From: Heligmosomoides polygyrus polygyrus
Taxonomy: Eukaryota > Nematoda > Chromadorea > Rhabditida > Heligmosomidae
Direction of reading: 5' to 3'
NCBI GenBank assembly: GCA_947396885.1
Contig: OX377203.1
Coordinates: 4,526,001-4,590,000, forward strand
Length of the DNA: 64,000 nt
This document shows, piece by piece, positions 11,722 to 22,255 of the stretch. Made by a program: the position numbers and the translations under genes. Every line of letters starts with the position of its first letter. Position 1 is the stretch's first letter. The notes under the pieces are model-generated. The model was given only the letters and a program-made list of their open reading frames with translations. It made no database searches and was not told the origin of the DNA.

Positions 11722-12187
11722 TGACACTACTGTACTTTCGGAACTCCAGAGGACGAGGAGAAGTCGAAAAAATTTTGTTTCGCTCAAACTTCGCCCAGGG
11801 AGGGGGTTATCTGGGGAATTGAATCTGACATCCGTTTTTCGTTCTACGCTAGAATACAGTAGGTTACGGTAGCTACGGGTGACTAAGGTAATGGTCACCG
11901 ATTTCGCCCAAACTCCAGCGTAAAACAAAAAACTGATGTCAGATTCGTGATCAGCACCTCAAATAACCCCCCAGGCAAATAGGCCAAGTTTGGGCGAAAT
12001 TGGTGATTATGACTTCGGCAGCCTTCGTTACCCGTAGCCACCGTAACCTACCGTAATCGCCGGCAATTTCAAAGGCGGATGTCAGATTCGTGATCAGCAC
12101 CCCAAATAACCCTCCCCCCTGTGCGAAGTTTAGACGAAAATTTTTTTCGACCTCTGGAGTCCCGAAAGGTACAATAGTGCCAAATAA
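11722..12187. mobile_element. Palindromic element 'GACTAAGG' (family N), near-complete copy
   Basis: Ends near CACTACTGTACTTTCGG and its inverse CCGAAAGGTACAATAGTG. Inner inverted motifs are AATCTGACATCCG and TTTCGCCCAAACTTCGCCC. It contains the uninterrupted string CTACGGGTGACTAAGG at 11873-11888, which serves as an empty site for insertions seen at 41487 and 44427. Related segments occur at 41070-43000, 44820-45385 and 53335-53565. Confidence 0.6.
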
Positions 12188-12271
12188 GTAAATAATTGTT
12201 GTAATAATAAATGATAATAACGAAATAATATGAACATTACAACATAGAAACACAAAACATATAAACATAGC

Positions 12272-12274
12272 AAT

Positions 12275-12300
<26 letters not shown>
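12272..12300. repeat. AAAT microsatellite
   Basis: Seven consecutive AAAT-type units in an AT-rich stretch. Confidence 0.85.
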
Positions 12301-12305
<5 letters not shown>

Positions 12306-12407
12306 CTGGTCAAATTGGACACTTTTATAGTCAGTATAGACACTTTTCGTACCGATTCGACTTGAAAAATGTCCAGGTTGACGTGAAAACTGTATGCCAG
12401 AGTATAA

Positions 12408-12890
12408 ATTAGCTATAGAGGCTATAGAACTACAAAGACTTTTGTTGTGATGAAAACTCTTGTGCCAAGCGGGACTCGAGTCCGTTTCTTTTGCTTTCCG
12501 GGCAGGATGCTACCCCGTTAGACCCCGTTTATATATCGACGCCGAGCGACGCGACGACACGTATTGTGGCAACATTGATTGGACGACGCGATCGATCAAT
12601 TTGGTGACAATTCGTGGCGTCTCGTCGCACGTCGTCGGAAGTATAAACGGGGCCTTACACAACTAGCACTGTTTGATCGAGCGCTACTTCCATAATATCT
12701 ATCTCGATGTCACGGTTAGACTTTGCTGGTCTCTACGAAGATAGCGTGGATATTCCATTTCATCAAACACCGCCGACAGTACAATGGCGAAGCATCCCTT
12801 GGAAAGCGGAAGATGCTGGTTCGAATCCCGCCTGGCACAGGAATTTTGATCACAACAACAAGAGATCGTTGCCCTATAGCCTCTATACCA
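12408..12890. mobile_element. Foldback with tRNA-like arms, carrying a PIF-type MITE
   Basis: The left arm (12408-12517) contains, on the minus strand, GGACTCGAGTCCCGCTTGGC; the right arm (12772-12890) has GCTGGTTCGAATCCCGCC. Both are box-B-like. The outer ends TAGCTATAGAGGCTATAG and CCCTATAGCCTCTATA are inverted. A 134-bp MITE (12521-12654) interrupts the left half. Confidence 0.6.
12521..12654. mobile_element. PIF/Harbinger-type MITE (family A)
   Basis: Inverted ends GACCCCGTTTATATATCGAC and GGAAGTATAAACGGGGCC, with TTA duplicated on both sides (12518-12520, 12655-12657). The interior is palindromic and carries a GATCGATCAATTTGG core. Confidence 0.75.
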
Positions 12891-13040
12891 GCCGCTCCAG
12901 GCTTATGCTAACATGTAAGACCTTATGGCGGTTTATACTTATCGATCGATATTGATCGCAAGCGATGTGTAATCGATATCGATCAAATTGTCATGGTTTC
13001 GTGTCGTGCAGATGCTTTCTGACTGTAAAATACGCCTTAC

Positions 13041-13169
13041 CTTCCTCTTTTACTGGTTCGAAGGCTCCTCCGCGTTCTCTCTCGTCCTCATTGAGTTCCA
13101 CTTTGACAACCGTTGAACACTTCTCCTCTTCAGGCTCATTGCATTCGGCTTTAACCAGTGTAAGATCGC
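13041..13169 (-). CDS. Acidic exon with three more psi-K-x-E motifs
   Basis: The acceptor GCTTTTCAG ends at 13170 and the donor GAAG/GTAAGG begins at 13040. In phase 1 it encodes DLTLVKAECNEPEEEK, CSTVVKVELNEDERERGG and AFEPVKEE. VKAE, VKVE and VKEE all fit the sumoylation consensus. The plus-strand frame is also open but lacks splice sites at both ends. Phase 1 out fits the next exon at 8667. Confidence 0.58.
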
Positions 13170-13259
13170 CTGAAAAGCAGCGTTATTCTATAGAATCAGT
13201 CAGCGTTCCGTCCTTGGACATCAGAATTGCTCAATTTTACGCCAATAATTATATATGAA

Positions 13260-13406
13260 AATGTAAAAAGAAATGCAATACATATTCTGACAGAGCAAAT
13301 CATTCTCTTTCGAACGATATGCAGCGCTATGCAAGAGACCGCCGGCAAAATCCGCAATGAATCGTTCAACAAAAAAAAAACGGCGGGGACTTATGAGACA
13401 ACCTAG
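13260..13406. mobile_element. Family B foldback, single-arm remnant
   Basis: Only the right arm is present, ending GACTTATGAGACAACCTAG. Confidence 0.6.
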
Positions 13407-13489
13407 TAGTTGCATGACGATGTGTAAAAGGTTATGCGCACCTTTGAGTGCAATGAATGAATGAATAAATAAATATCAAAGACAGTGTT

Positions 13490-13785
13490 TTATGCCTCGA
13501 GCGGCTGGTATCGAAGTTGTAATCTGTTACAAAGATGTTTTGTTGCGATTAGAACTCTAGCGTCGGGCGGGACTTCAACCCGCACCTCCTGTGACCCTGC
13601 TGGAATGCTATACGCCATTACACCACCGGCGCTGTTGGTCCCACGAGGTGGAGAAGTTGCGTACGATCAAACAGCGACGGTGGTGTAATGGCGCAGAGCA
13701 TTCCCGCCCGGTCGGCGTGAGGTGCGGGTTCGAGTCCCGCCTGGCACCAGGGTTTTGATCGCAACAAAACGTTTTATACAATATA
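13490..13785. mobile_element. Foldback with two tRNA-like arms
   Basis: Plus-strand arm at 13672-13755: box A-like TGGTGTAATGG, then GTGCGGGTTCGAGTCCCGCC with a perfect 5-bp T-stem, then TGGCACC and GTTTTGATCGCAACAAAAC. The left arm (13505-13640) is the inverse, more diverged. The arrangement could drive pol III transcripts from both strands (inference). No introns or full cloverleaf, so it is not called a tRNA gene. Confidence 0.62.
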
Positions 13786-14099
13786 TGCAATATTAATTTA
13801 ATTGATAGCGTAGATGCTGTTTTGTCTGACGTTGTGCAGAGGAGTATGGCGGTGTATTTCTTCTATTGTCATCGCTTTTATGGCTTCTAAATTTCTAAAA
13901 TGTAAACAGTAATTACACTATCATTCCAATAGCATTTCAGCGCATAAGTAGAGTGCGCGGCGCAATCTTCAAATTCATTCATCTTCATCTTCAGCACATT
14001 AGGATATCTAAAAATATTTTTTGAGAACAGATGGTGAATTCTGTGATAATTAAAACAGTGTAAAACCCTCAGCAAAGGTAAATTTTTAACAAAAATAAA

Positions 14100-14421
14100 G
14101 GATAGAAGGATAAAGGACGGCGTTGCTCAATCCCCTTTGGGATGCGCAACGCGTTCTACTTCTACTTGATGTCGTGGAGGCTATTTGAATGCGTATTTGG
14201 CCATACAATGACTTGCGGTGGCCAGCCGATGAACAAGTCAGCGCTTCATCCTTCCCAGACAAGTCTGGTACCAATTTATCGACCCCGGAGGGATGGAAGG
14301 CTTGGTTGGCCTGGGCGTGAAATCCGAACCAGGAACCTGATATCGGGTGCACGCGACAGCCGGCGCCTCCTCCGACTGTGCTACACGCGATCCATATACA
14401 ACAGCTGTTTGAAAATGCTTT
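14100..14421 (-). mobile_element. tRNA-derived SINE (family S), copy 1
   Basis: The head on the minus strand near 14391 has GCGTGTAGCACAGTCGGAGG (box A) and CAGGTTCCTGGTTCGGATTT (box B). The body includes the 'CCTCCGGGGTCGATAAATTG' segment, and the tail reads CCTTTATCCTTC. It is flanked by direct repeats AAATTTTTAACAAAAATAAA (14080) and AAATTTTGACAAAAATAAA (14422), consistent with retroposition. Confidence 0.72.
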
Positions 14422-14604
14422 AAATTTTGACAAAAATAAAATACAAAAAGTCCTGTAAGAATAATAAAAATTATGGGATGGAAATAAAACACAATATTTA
14501 AAATAAAAAAGCTTCAGAAACTATGATTCTAACTTTGTTAAACAGTGTCTGTTTAGACTCTAGATACGTCTGACTTGCTTTGGAAATGTTCATTTTATTC
14601 CTAA

Positions 14605-14738
14605 TGGCTCGCTTATACTTCAACGCCGAGCGACGCGACGCTACGTGTTGTGGCCACATTGATTGAGCGACGCGATCGATCAATTTGGCCACTATACATG
14701 CCGTCGCGTCGCTTGGCTTGGGAAGTATAAACGGGGCC
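14605..14738. mobile_element. PIF/Harbinger-type MITE (family A)
   Basis: Inverted ends TGGCTCGCTTATACTTC and GAAGTATAAACGGGGCC, with TAA on both sides (14602-14604, 14739-14741); 134 bp. Confidence 0.75.
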
Positions 14739-14938
14739 TAAGGTGTCTGGTTCAAAATGGAAATGGTATACATAATGCACTGGAAGCGTTTTTTTAAATA
14801 AAAAACCATTCTTTCTTCCTAGACAGGTTTATTAGAAATGTTCAGCTACGAGAGAGGTTTGATTGTGGAACTGAACTCCATCACGCGGCGATTTGTAGCT
14901 GCTACTCGGTTCAGGTGGAGCAGAGAATATGAACTCAC

Positions 14939-15104
14939 ACTGAGGTATTGAAGAGGCAGCCCTTCTGTTCCTCCGTACGTCGACAGCTGACTGGTAAGCT
15001 CGATTCCTAATTGATGAGCGAAGCAGATACGGTGACTGGTGCTGGTTGTTGTTGTTGTTGTTATCGTCTGTCGGCTCTGTCTTCACAACCACTTCCTGTT
15101 TAGC
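14939..15104 (-). CDS. Exon with SUMO-type motifs and poly-N (SNAPC1-like 3' part or neighbour)
   Basis: The acceptor TTGTTACAG ends at 15105; a strong donor CAGT/GTGAGT begins at 14938. It encodes AKQEVVVKTEPTDD, six asparagines, QHQSPYLLRSSIRNRAYQ and a basic tail RRNRRAASSIPQ. VKTE fits the psi-K-x-E sumoylation consensus. If the donor is not used the frame runs to a TAA at 14837 that overlaps an AATAAA, so an alternative 3' end is possible. Phase 1 out matches the exon at 13169. Confidence 0.55.
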
Positions 15105-15200
15105 CTGTAACAATATAGGTGATGTGATCTAGAGAGTAGATCAACTGTGGTTTATACTGTAGTCGTCGAACAGCACAACTACAGATCACGTATCGATTAA

Positions 15201-15599
15201 CACGTTGACGACCCCGCGATTTGCGCGTATCTGGCGCGCGGGACCATTCGATTTCTTTCAACATCGAAAGTTGTTTGATAATTGTAGCCAATACTTGTCG
15301 AGAAGTTCAATAAATCAATAACCGCATAATGTTTCCGTGGACAACGTTTTCTACAAGAATACCTGCAGATGAAGTACACAACACGTTCATTCGAAAGATT
15401 CGAATCGAACTAGAATAATAAATTACAAAGCTGCGGCCCCACATCGTGTCACACGATGGGGTGACACGACATCGTGTCACACGATGGGGTGTGAGACAGC
15501 ATCGTGTCACACGATGGGGTGTCACACGATGGGGTGTGACACGACATCTGTCACACGATGGGGTGTGAGACAACATCGTGTCACATGGTCGTCAACGTG
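15201..15599. mobile_element. piggyBac-like non-autonomous element with internal satellite
   Basis: Ends CACGTTGACGACC and GGTCGTCAACGTG, flanked by TTAA (15197-15200) and TTGA (15600-15603). TTAA target and CAC/GTG termini are piggyBac traits. The right half (15440-15585) is a tandem palindromic satellite built on ATCGTGTCACACGATGGGGT. Confidence 0.62.
15440..15585. repeat. Palindromic satellite, about 5-6 units
   Basis: Units combine ATCGTGTCACACGAT (itself a palindrome) with GGGGTGTGACACGAC or GGGGTGTGAGACAAC. Spacing varies from about 22 to 33 bases. Confidence 0.8.
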
Positions 15600-15934
15600 T
15601 TGAATAGCGCAAAGGATCGATCGATCGATAACAGTATCTGCTATTGTGCTCTGTTGCGCAGCGCTGCGACAGAGTGCGAAAGCCATCGATATCGATCTTC
15701 TGCGCTGGCTAATCAATTTCTTGTTTTGCCTTGTCGTGTGAGAATTCCAACTATAAAAAGCCTTTGATGTTTTTGGTTTGGGAGTTCTGGAGCGATATCG
15801 ATTCCATAGCCATACCATTTTCACGTCAAATTGGGCACTCTTTTAAGCCCTTGACGCTTTTGAAATCAAACTGAATCTCTTCCAAATCAAAAAAGTGATT
15901 TTCCAAGTGAAGTTTTCTGTTTAAGGAGAATTTA

Positions 15935-16852
15935 TTAGGGGGGAGGGGGGCAAAAGTAATGAGACACCTCATGCCATGTCCATATATCTCGTGGCTGGAG
16001 TCTGGTTTCGTGCTGATCGTATTTGTATGTTTGTTGGCTACTTACTGAAGGCCACCTGAGAAGTTACCACTTCCGCCCTTTCCAGAAGCATGCCAAAACC
16101 CCAGTCTATCTCATGCCGAAACCCCGGTCTGACGAGTCGACCTGTGTCGCGCAAATCTCGCCCAATTCCCAACCCCGAGCAGCCTGGGTTCAATATTCAC
16201 GCAAGATGAGAAGTACGTCTTCTACCTTAACCCTGCCAAGCAGCGAGTCTGGGTGAGGTCTGGTGAATTGTTACCGACCTTCGTTCGGCGAGATGTTCAC
16301 GGCGAGAAGCATCTTTGGAGATTTTGGGTCTGCGCCCATGGATCGGTTTACCGGAAGCTGTTTCCCAAGAGCACTAGGATGAACTCCAAGGCCATGGTGA
16401 ACGAAATGGAAAGGATGGACCGGCGACTCGCACTTATTTGGTCTCAGCGCTTCAAGAAGGTTCTCCTATTCGACAACGCCGCACCCCATCGGGAACAAGT
16501 AAGCACGGATAAGCTTGGCCAGCTGGGCTACGTTCACATGCCTCACCCACCGTATTCGCTGGACATCTCTCCATGCGACTAACACTACTTCTTGAGCCTA
16601 CAGAACTTCCTGGTCGGAAGGGACACAAGGACCCAAGCAGTCCTTGACAGCCATATCGAGCAGTTGATCAACACCAGGCCCAAGCAGTTCTGGAAGGATG
16701 GGATCAGAAAGTTGGCTGAGCGGTGGCAGCAAGGTCATTGCCCTTAGTGGCAAATACATTCCTCAGCATGGTTGAGTTGTAATTGAGTTATAAAGAGATA
16801 AAGATTTTTTTCATTTTGTCTCATTACTTTTGCCCCACCCCCCCCCCCCCAA
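15935..16852 (+). mobile_element. Short mariner element with G-run TIRs
   Basis: The TIRs share GGGGCAAAAGTAATGAGACA preceded by G-runs; TA duplications lie at 15933-15934 and 16853-16854. It is 918 bp, shorter than a full mariner, because the transposase N-terminus is missing. Confidence 0.85.
16190..16746 (+). pseudogene. Mariner transposase, D34D type, N-terminally deleted
   Basis: FTQDEKYVFYLNPAKQRVW (first catalytic D), HGEKHLWRFWVCAHGS, LLFDNAAPHREQ (second D) and HPPYSLDISPCD (third D), with exactly 34 residues between the last two. TAC to TAA turns the usual Y after the third D into a stop; after it the frame reads HYFLSLQNFLVG and ends QQGHCP at TAG. The DNA-binding region is absent. 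Confidence 0.85.
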
Positions 16853-17071
16853 TAGTATGACTTCCTTTGAATTCTTCCAAAACCTACCTGCCCCAATAAG
16901 TGAACTGACTGTAAGAAATTTTATGAAAATTTTCATTTTTTTCAAAGGAAAATAACATTTTGGTGCATATTTTGAAGTGCAGAAAAGCAGCAATTTCTCT
17001 AGCGTATGAAAAGAACAGATCGCGCCTTGCGTCGTCTAGCTCGTCGTTGTTTTTGTCTGATTGAGAGTATA

Positions 17072-17358
17072 AAGGATAAAGGACGGCGTTACTCAATCCC
17101 TTCTGGGATGCGCCAGCGCATTCTGCTTCTACGGGATATCGTGGAGGCGACATGAATGCGAATTTGGCCATACAATGACTTGCGGTGGCCAGCCGATGAA
17201 CAAATCAGCGCTCTATCCTTCCCAGGCAAGTCTGGTACCAATTCACCGACCCCGGAGGGATGGAAGGCTTGGTTGGCCTGGGCGGGAAATCCGAACCAGA
17301 AACCTGGTATCGGGTGCACGCGACAGTTGCGCCTCCTCCGACTGCGCTACACGCGCCC
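17072..17358 (-). mobile_element. tRNA-derived SINE copy 2, perfect TSD
   Basis: 287 bp between two copies of ATTGAGAGTATA (17060-17071 and 17359-17370). The head GGCGCGTGTAGCGCAGTCGG is on the minus strand, and the tail CCTTTATCCTTTAT abuts the left duplication. This is the cleanest copy for defining the element. Confidence 0.82.
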
Positions 17359-17714
17359 ATTGAGAGTATACATGCTGCTTATATGAAACAGCGTAGTGAA
17401 ATTTTTGCCATCATTCAAAGGAGAGTCGAATATCCTGTGCGAGCGCATGACGTAATCTCTTCGTTAGCACTAAGAAATGCTGCCTTCCTGCGTCTTAAAA
17501 TAGGTTTCAATTCATTGTTTTTTCATAAAAAAATACTTCATTTTAAACAGTGTGTTCACTTATTGTGGCAACTGAATTGAGAATTTTCTAAAAATCCGCT
17601 TTAAACTTCGCTTGAATAAAAAACTATTCTAACCGTTTCGGAGAGTCTCCAGTTTATTCTGGTGGAGAGGCGTTCCCTACACCGCCCTCAGAAGGGGGCG
17701 GAGCAAGAGCGCGC

Positions 17715-17950
17715 CCAGGGGCCTGTTCATACTTCGCGACAAGAGCGATAAGAGCGACTGGAGCGACTGGGGCGACTGGGGCGACGGATGTAGTGTGGTG
17801 TACGTAAATAATTACGCATTTCACACTACATTCGTCGCGGACGGAGTGTGGAGTACGCAATTATTTACGTACACCACACTATGTCCGTCGCCTCAGTCGC
17901 TCTTGTCGCTTTTGTCGCTCTTCTCGCTCTTGTCGCGAAGTATGAACAGG
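17715..17950. mobile_element. Family G MITE in the J element
   Basis: Inverted ends GGGGCCTGTTCATACTTCGC and GCGAAGTATGAACAGGCC. The interior has GAGCGACTGG repeats and two copies of GTACGTAAATAATTACGC-like palindromes. Confidence 0.6.
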
Positions 17951-18449
17951 CCGTAGCGTTCATCGAGGAGGTATGCAAGAATATGGATCACGACACCGAG
18001 GTTTTTGGACGACGTCACGCCAATTAACGAATTCGCAAACTGCGGCGCGGTTTCCGCGCGCCACAATTTCGTCCAAATAGGACGGCACGGACAGGGCGGG
18101 ATCGTGTAAGGAACACACGCCCCGTTTATTCTGGAACAGTCTCATTTTTTTCAGAACTTAGAAGACTGTGCCCAGTTTGATTTAAAAAGTGTCCAGTTTG
18201 GCGCGAAAGTGGCATGTATTTAGATCGACCTGCCTATCTCTCAGAGGGGCCGTTCATACTCCAGTCGCCGCGCAGCGCGTTGTAATGAGAATCAGCAATA
18301 TCGATTCTGCCGCGCAACATAATCAATATTGGTAATTCTCGCTGTGACGCGTCGCAGCGAAAATTGAATTGTCAATATCGATTATGTCGCGCATGGTTAC
18401 AGCATAAACCAGAACTAACACAAGAAAACAAAGAAATACGAGCAGAAAC

Positions 18450-18511
18450 GCGCCTCCTGCAGAGCGTGTGTGTCGACCTTTGCCATCTCCTCTTGAAGTT
18501 CCGCGAAGACG
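18450..18511 (-). CDS. SNAPC1-like exon, 3' border uncertain
   Basis: The acceptor TGATTTCAG ends at 18512. The exon continues in phase 2 as VFAELQEEMAKVDTHALQ and remains open to a TAG near 18418. No strong donor is visible: C/GTTTCT at 18450 gives phase 1 but the next recognised exon needs phase 0, while TTT/GTTTTC a little further on would give phase 0. Read through, '...THALQE' joined to 'AKQEVVVKTE' of the next exon would form one charged helix, but the junction is not settled. Confidence 0.42.
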
Positions 18512-21500
18512 CTGAAATCACTGTGTCTGACTACAGAAAAGTGCACCTCCTAGTGGGGAGGAGTGACGTACTTGTCTACTCTGGCCACGAAGGAGTTGCT
18601 GTTGTGCTTCAGTGTATGGCCGCTCATGCCAGTGTAGACTTCCAGCATCTCGATATCGCTCTGCACGCGTCTCATTGTCTGAAAAAGTCGGCTTTGCGGA
18701 TCGACAGTGAACCATAACATGAGCTGAAGAAGCGAAACAAGCCTTGGAAGTGGGTTCTACGTCTCATCTCTATGGTTCTTCCACTAGGAATGAAGTTACC
18801 GCTAGATGGTGAAGCAGGAAGCATGGTTTTGATTCGGCAATATGTGCAGGGTTTCGCGGAACCCATACATGCATCTGCGACCCCTCTGTGAAAGATTTTG
18901 AGAAGAACGATGCATTCAGTTCGGTAGTTTTTGTCGGTCGTCAATGTGGCCTACATGATATGTTGGGAACACGCCACCAATCACAGCCAATCGAAGCGGC
19001 AACCGAAGACATCCGAGCTGATCTCAGTAATCAGTTTCCCTTGTGCGATATCTGGTACGTTTGTCGACGCGGCCTCGTTTGGTGGCATCGCCTCCTTGTA
19101 GGCCACATTAGCGACCAGTCCCGGGTCATCTATGCATTCGAATTACTACTGGCTCTTTGGACTAATGCTTCTTGTGACTGCCCGCTCCCCTCCCACCCCC
19201 TCCCGTAGCTGTTCTCATGATTTGCTTATTGTTAGCTCCAACGGTCAATTCTGGGCAAGAGATTGTTCACTTATTATGAACCCCATTTGGTTTCCACATT
19301 CTCGAGATTCGATTTTTGATTGGTAAACTATGGACCAAAATCGATTGATATTGATTGATTGGTCGATCGATATCGCTTCTATGCTAGGGAGCCCATTCAA
19401 TGGTCATCACTTTTACATTGATTCACGTCAACCGACTGGTTCATTCCATGTACTGAAGTCCATCCAACGGCAATTAATTTTGCGCGGACGGACAGACGGG
19501 CGAATCGTCGGACAAACTGACGAACTGCTTTCAGTCGTAATTGACGGGAAGTTCAATGTAAACAGCAGGTTGTGTACGAGATTATATCGATGGGTGTTGA
19601 CTGATCGATTGATTTTGCAAACTTATTATGAACCCCATTCTGCTTCCATTTTCTCGAGATACCAATCATGAACGGTCAACCTTGGGCCAAAATCAATTAA
19701 TATTGATTGAATGATCGATCGATGTCGCTCCCTCACTAGGAAGCCCATCCAATGGTTATAAGTTTTGCGTCATTACATGTCAACCCACTGGTTCATTCCA
19801 TGTACTGAAGTCCGTCCAACGGCAATTAATTTTGCGTGGACGGACAGACGGAAGAATGTCGGATATACCGACTATCTGTTTTTTGCCGTCGACGAGAAGC
19901 TCACTCTAAACAGCAGGTTGTGTACGAGATTATATCGATGGATGATGAATGATCGATTGGACTTGCTCAGTTATTGTGAAACGCACCCAGCTCCGCAATA
20001 TTCTCGCGATTCCAACCTGGAACGGTAAGCTATGGGCCAAAATCAATTGATATTGATTGATTGATTGGTCGATCGATATCGCTTCTACGCTAAGGAGCCC
20101 ATTCAATGGTCATCACATTTACATTGATTCACGTCAACCTACTGGTTCATTTCATGTACTGAAACATGTCCAATGGCAATTAATTTTGCGCGGACGGACA
20201 GTCGGACGAATCGTCGGACAAACTGACGAACTGCTTTCAGTCGTAATTGAAGGGAAGTTCACTCTAAACAACAGGTTGGGTACGAGATTATATCGATGGG
20301 TGTTGATTGATCGATTGATTTTGCTCAGTTATTGTGAAACGCACCCGGCCGGACAACATTCTTGCGATTCCAACCTCGAACATAAAGTAATGGGCAAAAA
20401 TCGATTGCTATTGATCGACTATCGATCGATATAGCTCACTTATTGGAAACTTTATCCACTGGTCATCCAATATGCATTGATTTATGTCAACCCATTGGCT
20501 GATTCCACCTGCATTTACTCTGAAGTCTGTCTGGCGGCAATTATTTTTGCGCGGACGAGGAGAGATGGACTAATCGGACAAACTGATGGATTAGCTGCTT
20601 TTATGCATTGTAGGTTAGCTTCAAGAAGCCTACCTTGAAGACTGGGTCGTTCATAAGAGAACTTGTCAGCTTGAGCGGTTCGTAGAATTTGTCCTCTTCC
20701 AGGTCGGTAGCAAGTGGTTCTGCTCTTCCAGCGATCCTCTTCTGTGTTATTGGGTCGAACTGGAAATGGTTTCGAATCGATCGTGAAGGATACGTCGTGC
20801 ATTCGATGCCGCACGAATGCTGGAAGCGTGTTATAAAACCGCCATGTTTTGGGTTCCGGAATGCTCACATCGTTATGAAACGGCACCAGTGAGAAGGCAT
20901 CATCGGCGACGAGCTTGTATACGCATCCGACGGCGTCGAGATGTCGATCCGGTATCAGCGTCTCCTTCACGAAGTCAAGCAGCGCTCTCAAATCGACGCT
21001 GGTGCAGTGTATCTAAGCACAGAAGGTCTTTAAGTGATTGTTTCGAAGACGTCAGGGGCTCAAATCTATGCTTTGAAAGTCACTGTCGTGTATAATCAGA
21101 ATTCTCTTTTTTACGCACTATTGACTTGAATAGTGCAGCTTCGTCTATGCATGATCTATATTTGACACGTAAAAGGGGTTTGTTGCACCAAAATCGATTA
21201 GGCAGCGCGGCGGATCGATATTGGCGGTTTCACACCGCTCGACGGCTGAGGTACAGCAGCAGCTGTTGACGATCGGTGTGCATAAGCCCTAGTTTACACT
21301 TGCGTCGCCACGCGGCGCGACACTATGGTCGGAATAAATATCGATCGGGTGGCGCGAAAATCGATATCCATCGCGATCGTGGTGCCGCGCCGCGTAGCGG
21401 CGCAAGTGTAAAGTAGGGCTAACACGACCACAAACGCAACCATGCTGTTTGTGATCTACGAACGTAACTCGAGATGAACCAGTAAAGACTCCGAAGAGGC

Positions 21501-22207
21501 TGAATACGGTAATGCCTCTTCTTCTCAGATAATAGCAGCAGCAATAGACGTCTCCCAAATCGAGATAACCTTCAGGCAGGTTAAACCACAGACTCTCTAA
21601 GATGGTTAGAAAAATTTCTGTTTAAGGAAAATTTGGTATAACTTTCTTTGAATTTTTTTTTTGGCTGAGTTGTTCCAATGAGTGAAAATAATTTTACAAT
21701 TTTTTTAGAGAAAAAATGCTAAATTAAATGTCGTTTCAAAGCGGAACAAAGGAGCAATCATATAAGGATAAAGGATAAAGGACGGCGTTATTCAATCCCT
21801 TTTGGGATGCGCCAGCGCATTCTACTTCTACCGGGTGTCGTGGAGGCGAATTAAATGCGTATTTGGCCATACAATGACTTGAGGTGGCCAGCCGATGAGC
21901 AACTTAGTGCTTTATCCTTCCCAGACTGGTACCAATTCACCGACCCCGGAGGGATGGAAGGCTTGGTTGACCTGGGCGGGAATTCCGAACCAGAAACCTG
22001 GTATCAAGTGAACGCGACAGCAGAAACCTGGTATCAAGTGAACGCGACAGCCGGCGTCTCCTCCGACTGCGCTACACGCGCCCACTGCGTCCTCTGGTGC
22101 TTTACATAAGAAGCAATTACACTATCAATCAAGTAGGAATCACGACGAGCTTTTCGAGTGCATGGCGCGCTCTCGTCGTTTAGTGCACTCAGTGACAGCT
22201 GCCCTGC

Positions 22208-22255
<48 letters not shown>

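Larger units (their letters stand above)
15815..18217. mobile_element. Family J long foldback, carrying mariner, SINE and GC-rich insert
   Basis: The left arm starts CCATTTTCACGTCAAATTGG and the right arm ends GTCCAGTTTGGCGCGAAAG. A mariner (15935-16852) interrupts the arm at TA, and joining the flanks restores the arm sequence seen uninterrupted at 21630 and 45820. A SINE (17072-17358) and family G material (about 17660-18130) are further insertions. The whole lies in an intron of the minus-strand gene. Confidence 0.6.

Noticed and set aside
13672..13755. True tRNA gene
   Set aside because: Box A, box B and a T-stem are present, but no paired acceptor stem or clear anticodon arm, and an inverse copy lies 60 bases away.
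14837..14938. Extension of the poly-N exon to the TAA at 14837 as the gene's end
   Set aside because: A strong GTGAGT donor and an in-phase downstream exon favour splicing; kept only as a possible alternative end because AATAAA overlaps the stop.
15440..15585. CRISPR-like array
   Set aside because: Repeats are palindromic, of uneven spacing and without unique spacers; this is eukaryotic DNA and the array sits inside a TTAA-flanked element.
17960..18145. Minus-strand 61-codon frame ending in CIPPR
   Set aside because: Lies within inserted repeat material of a J element and lacks splice sites; treated as part of a repeat.
19330..20434. Tandemly related proteins encoded by the 350-bp array
   Set aside because: The frames shift and end at different points in each unit, and codon use follows the repeat, not a protein.
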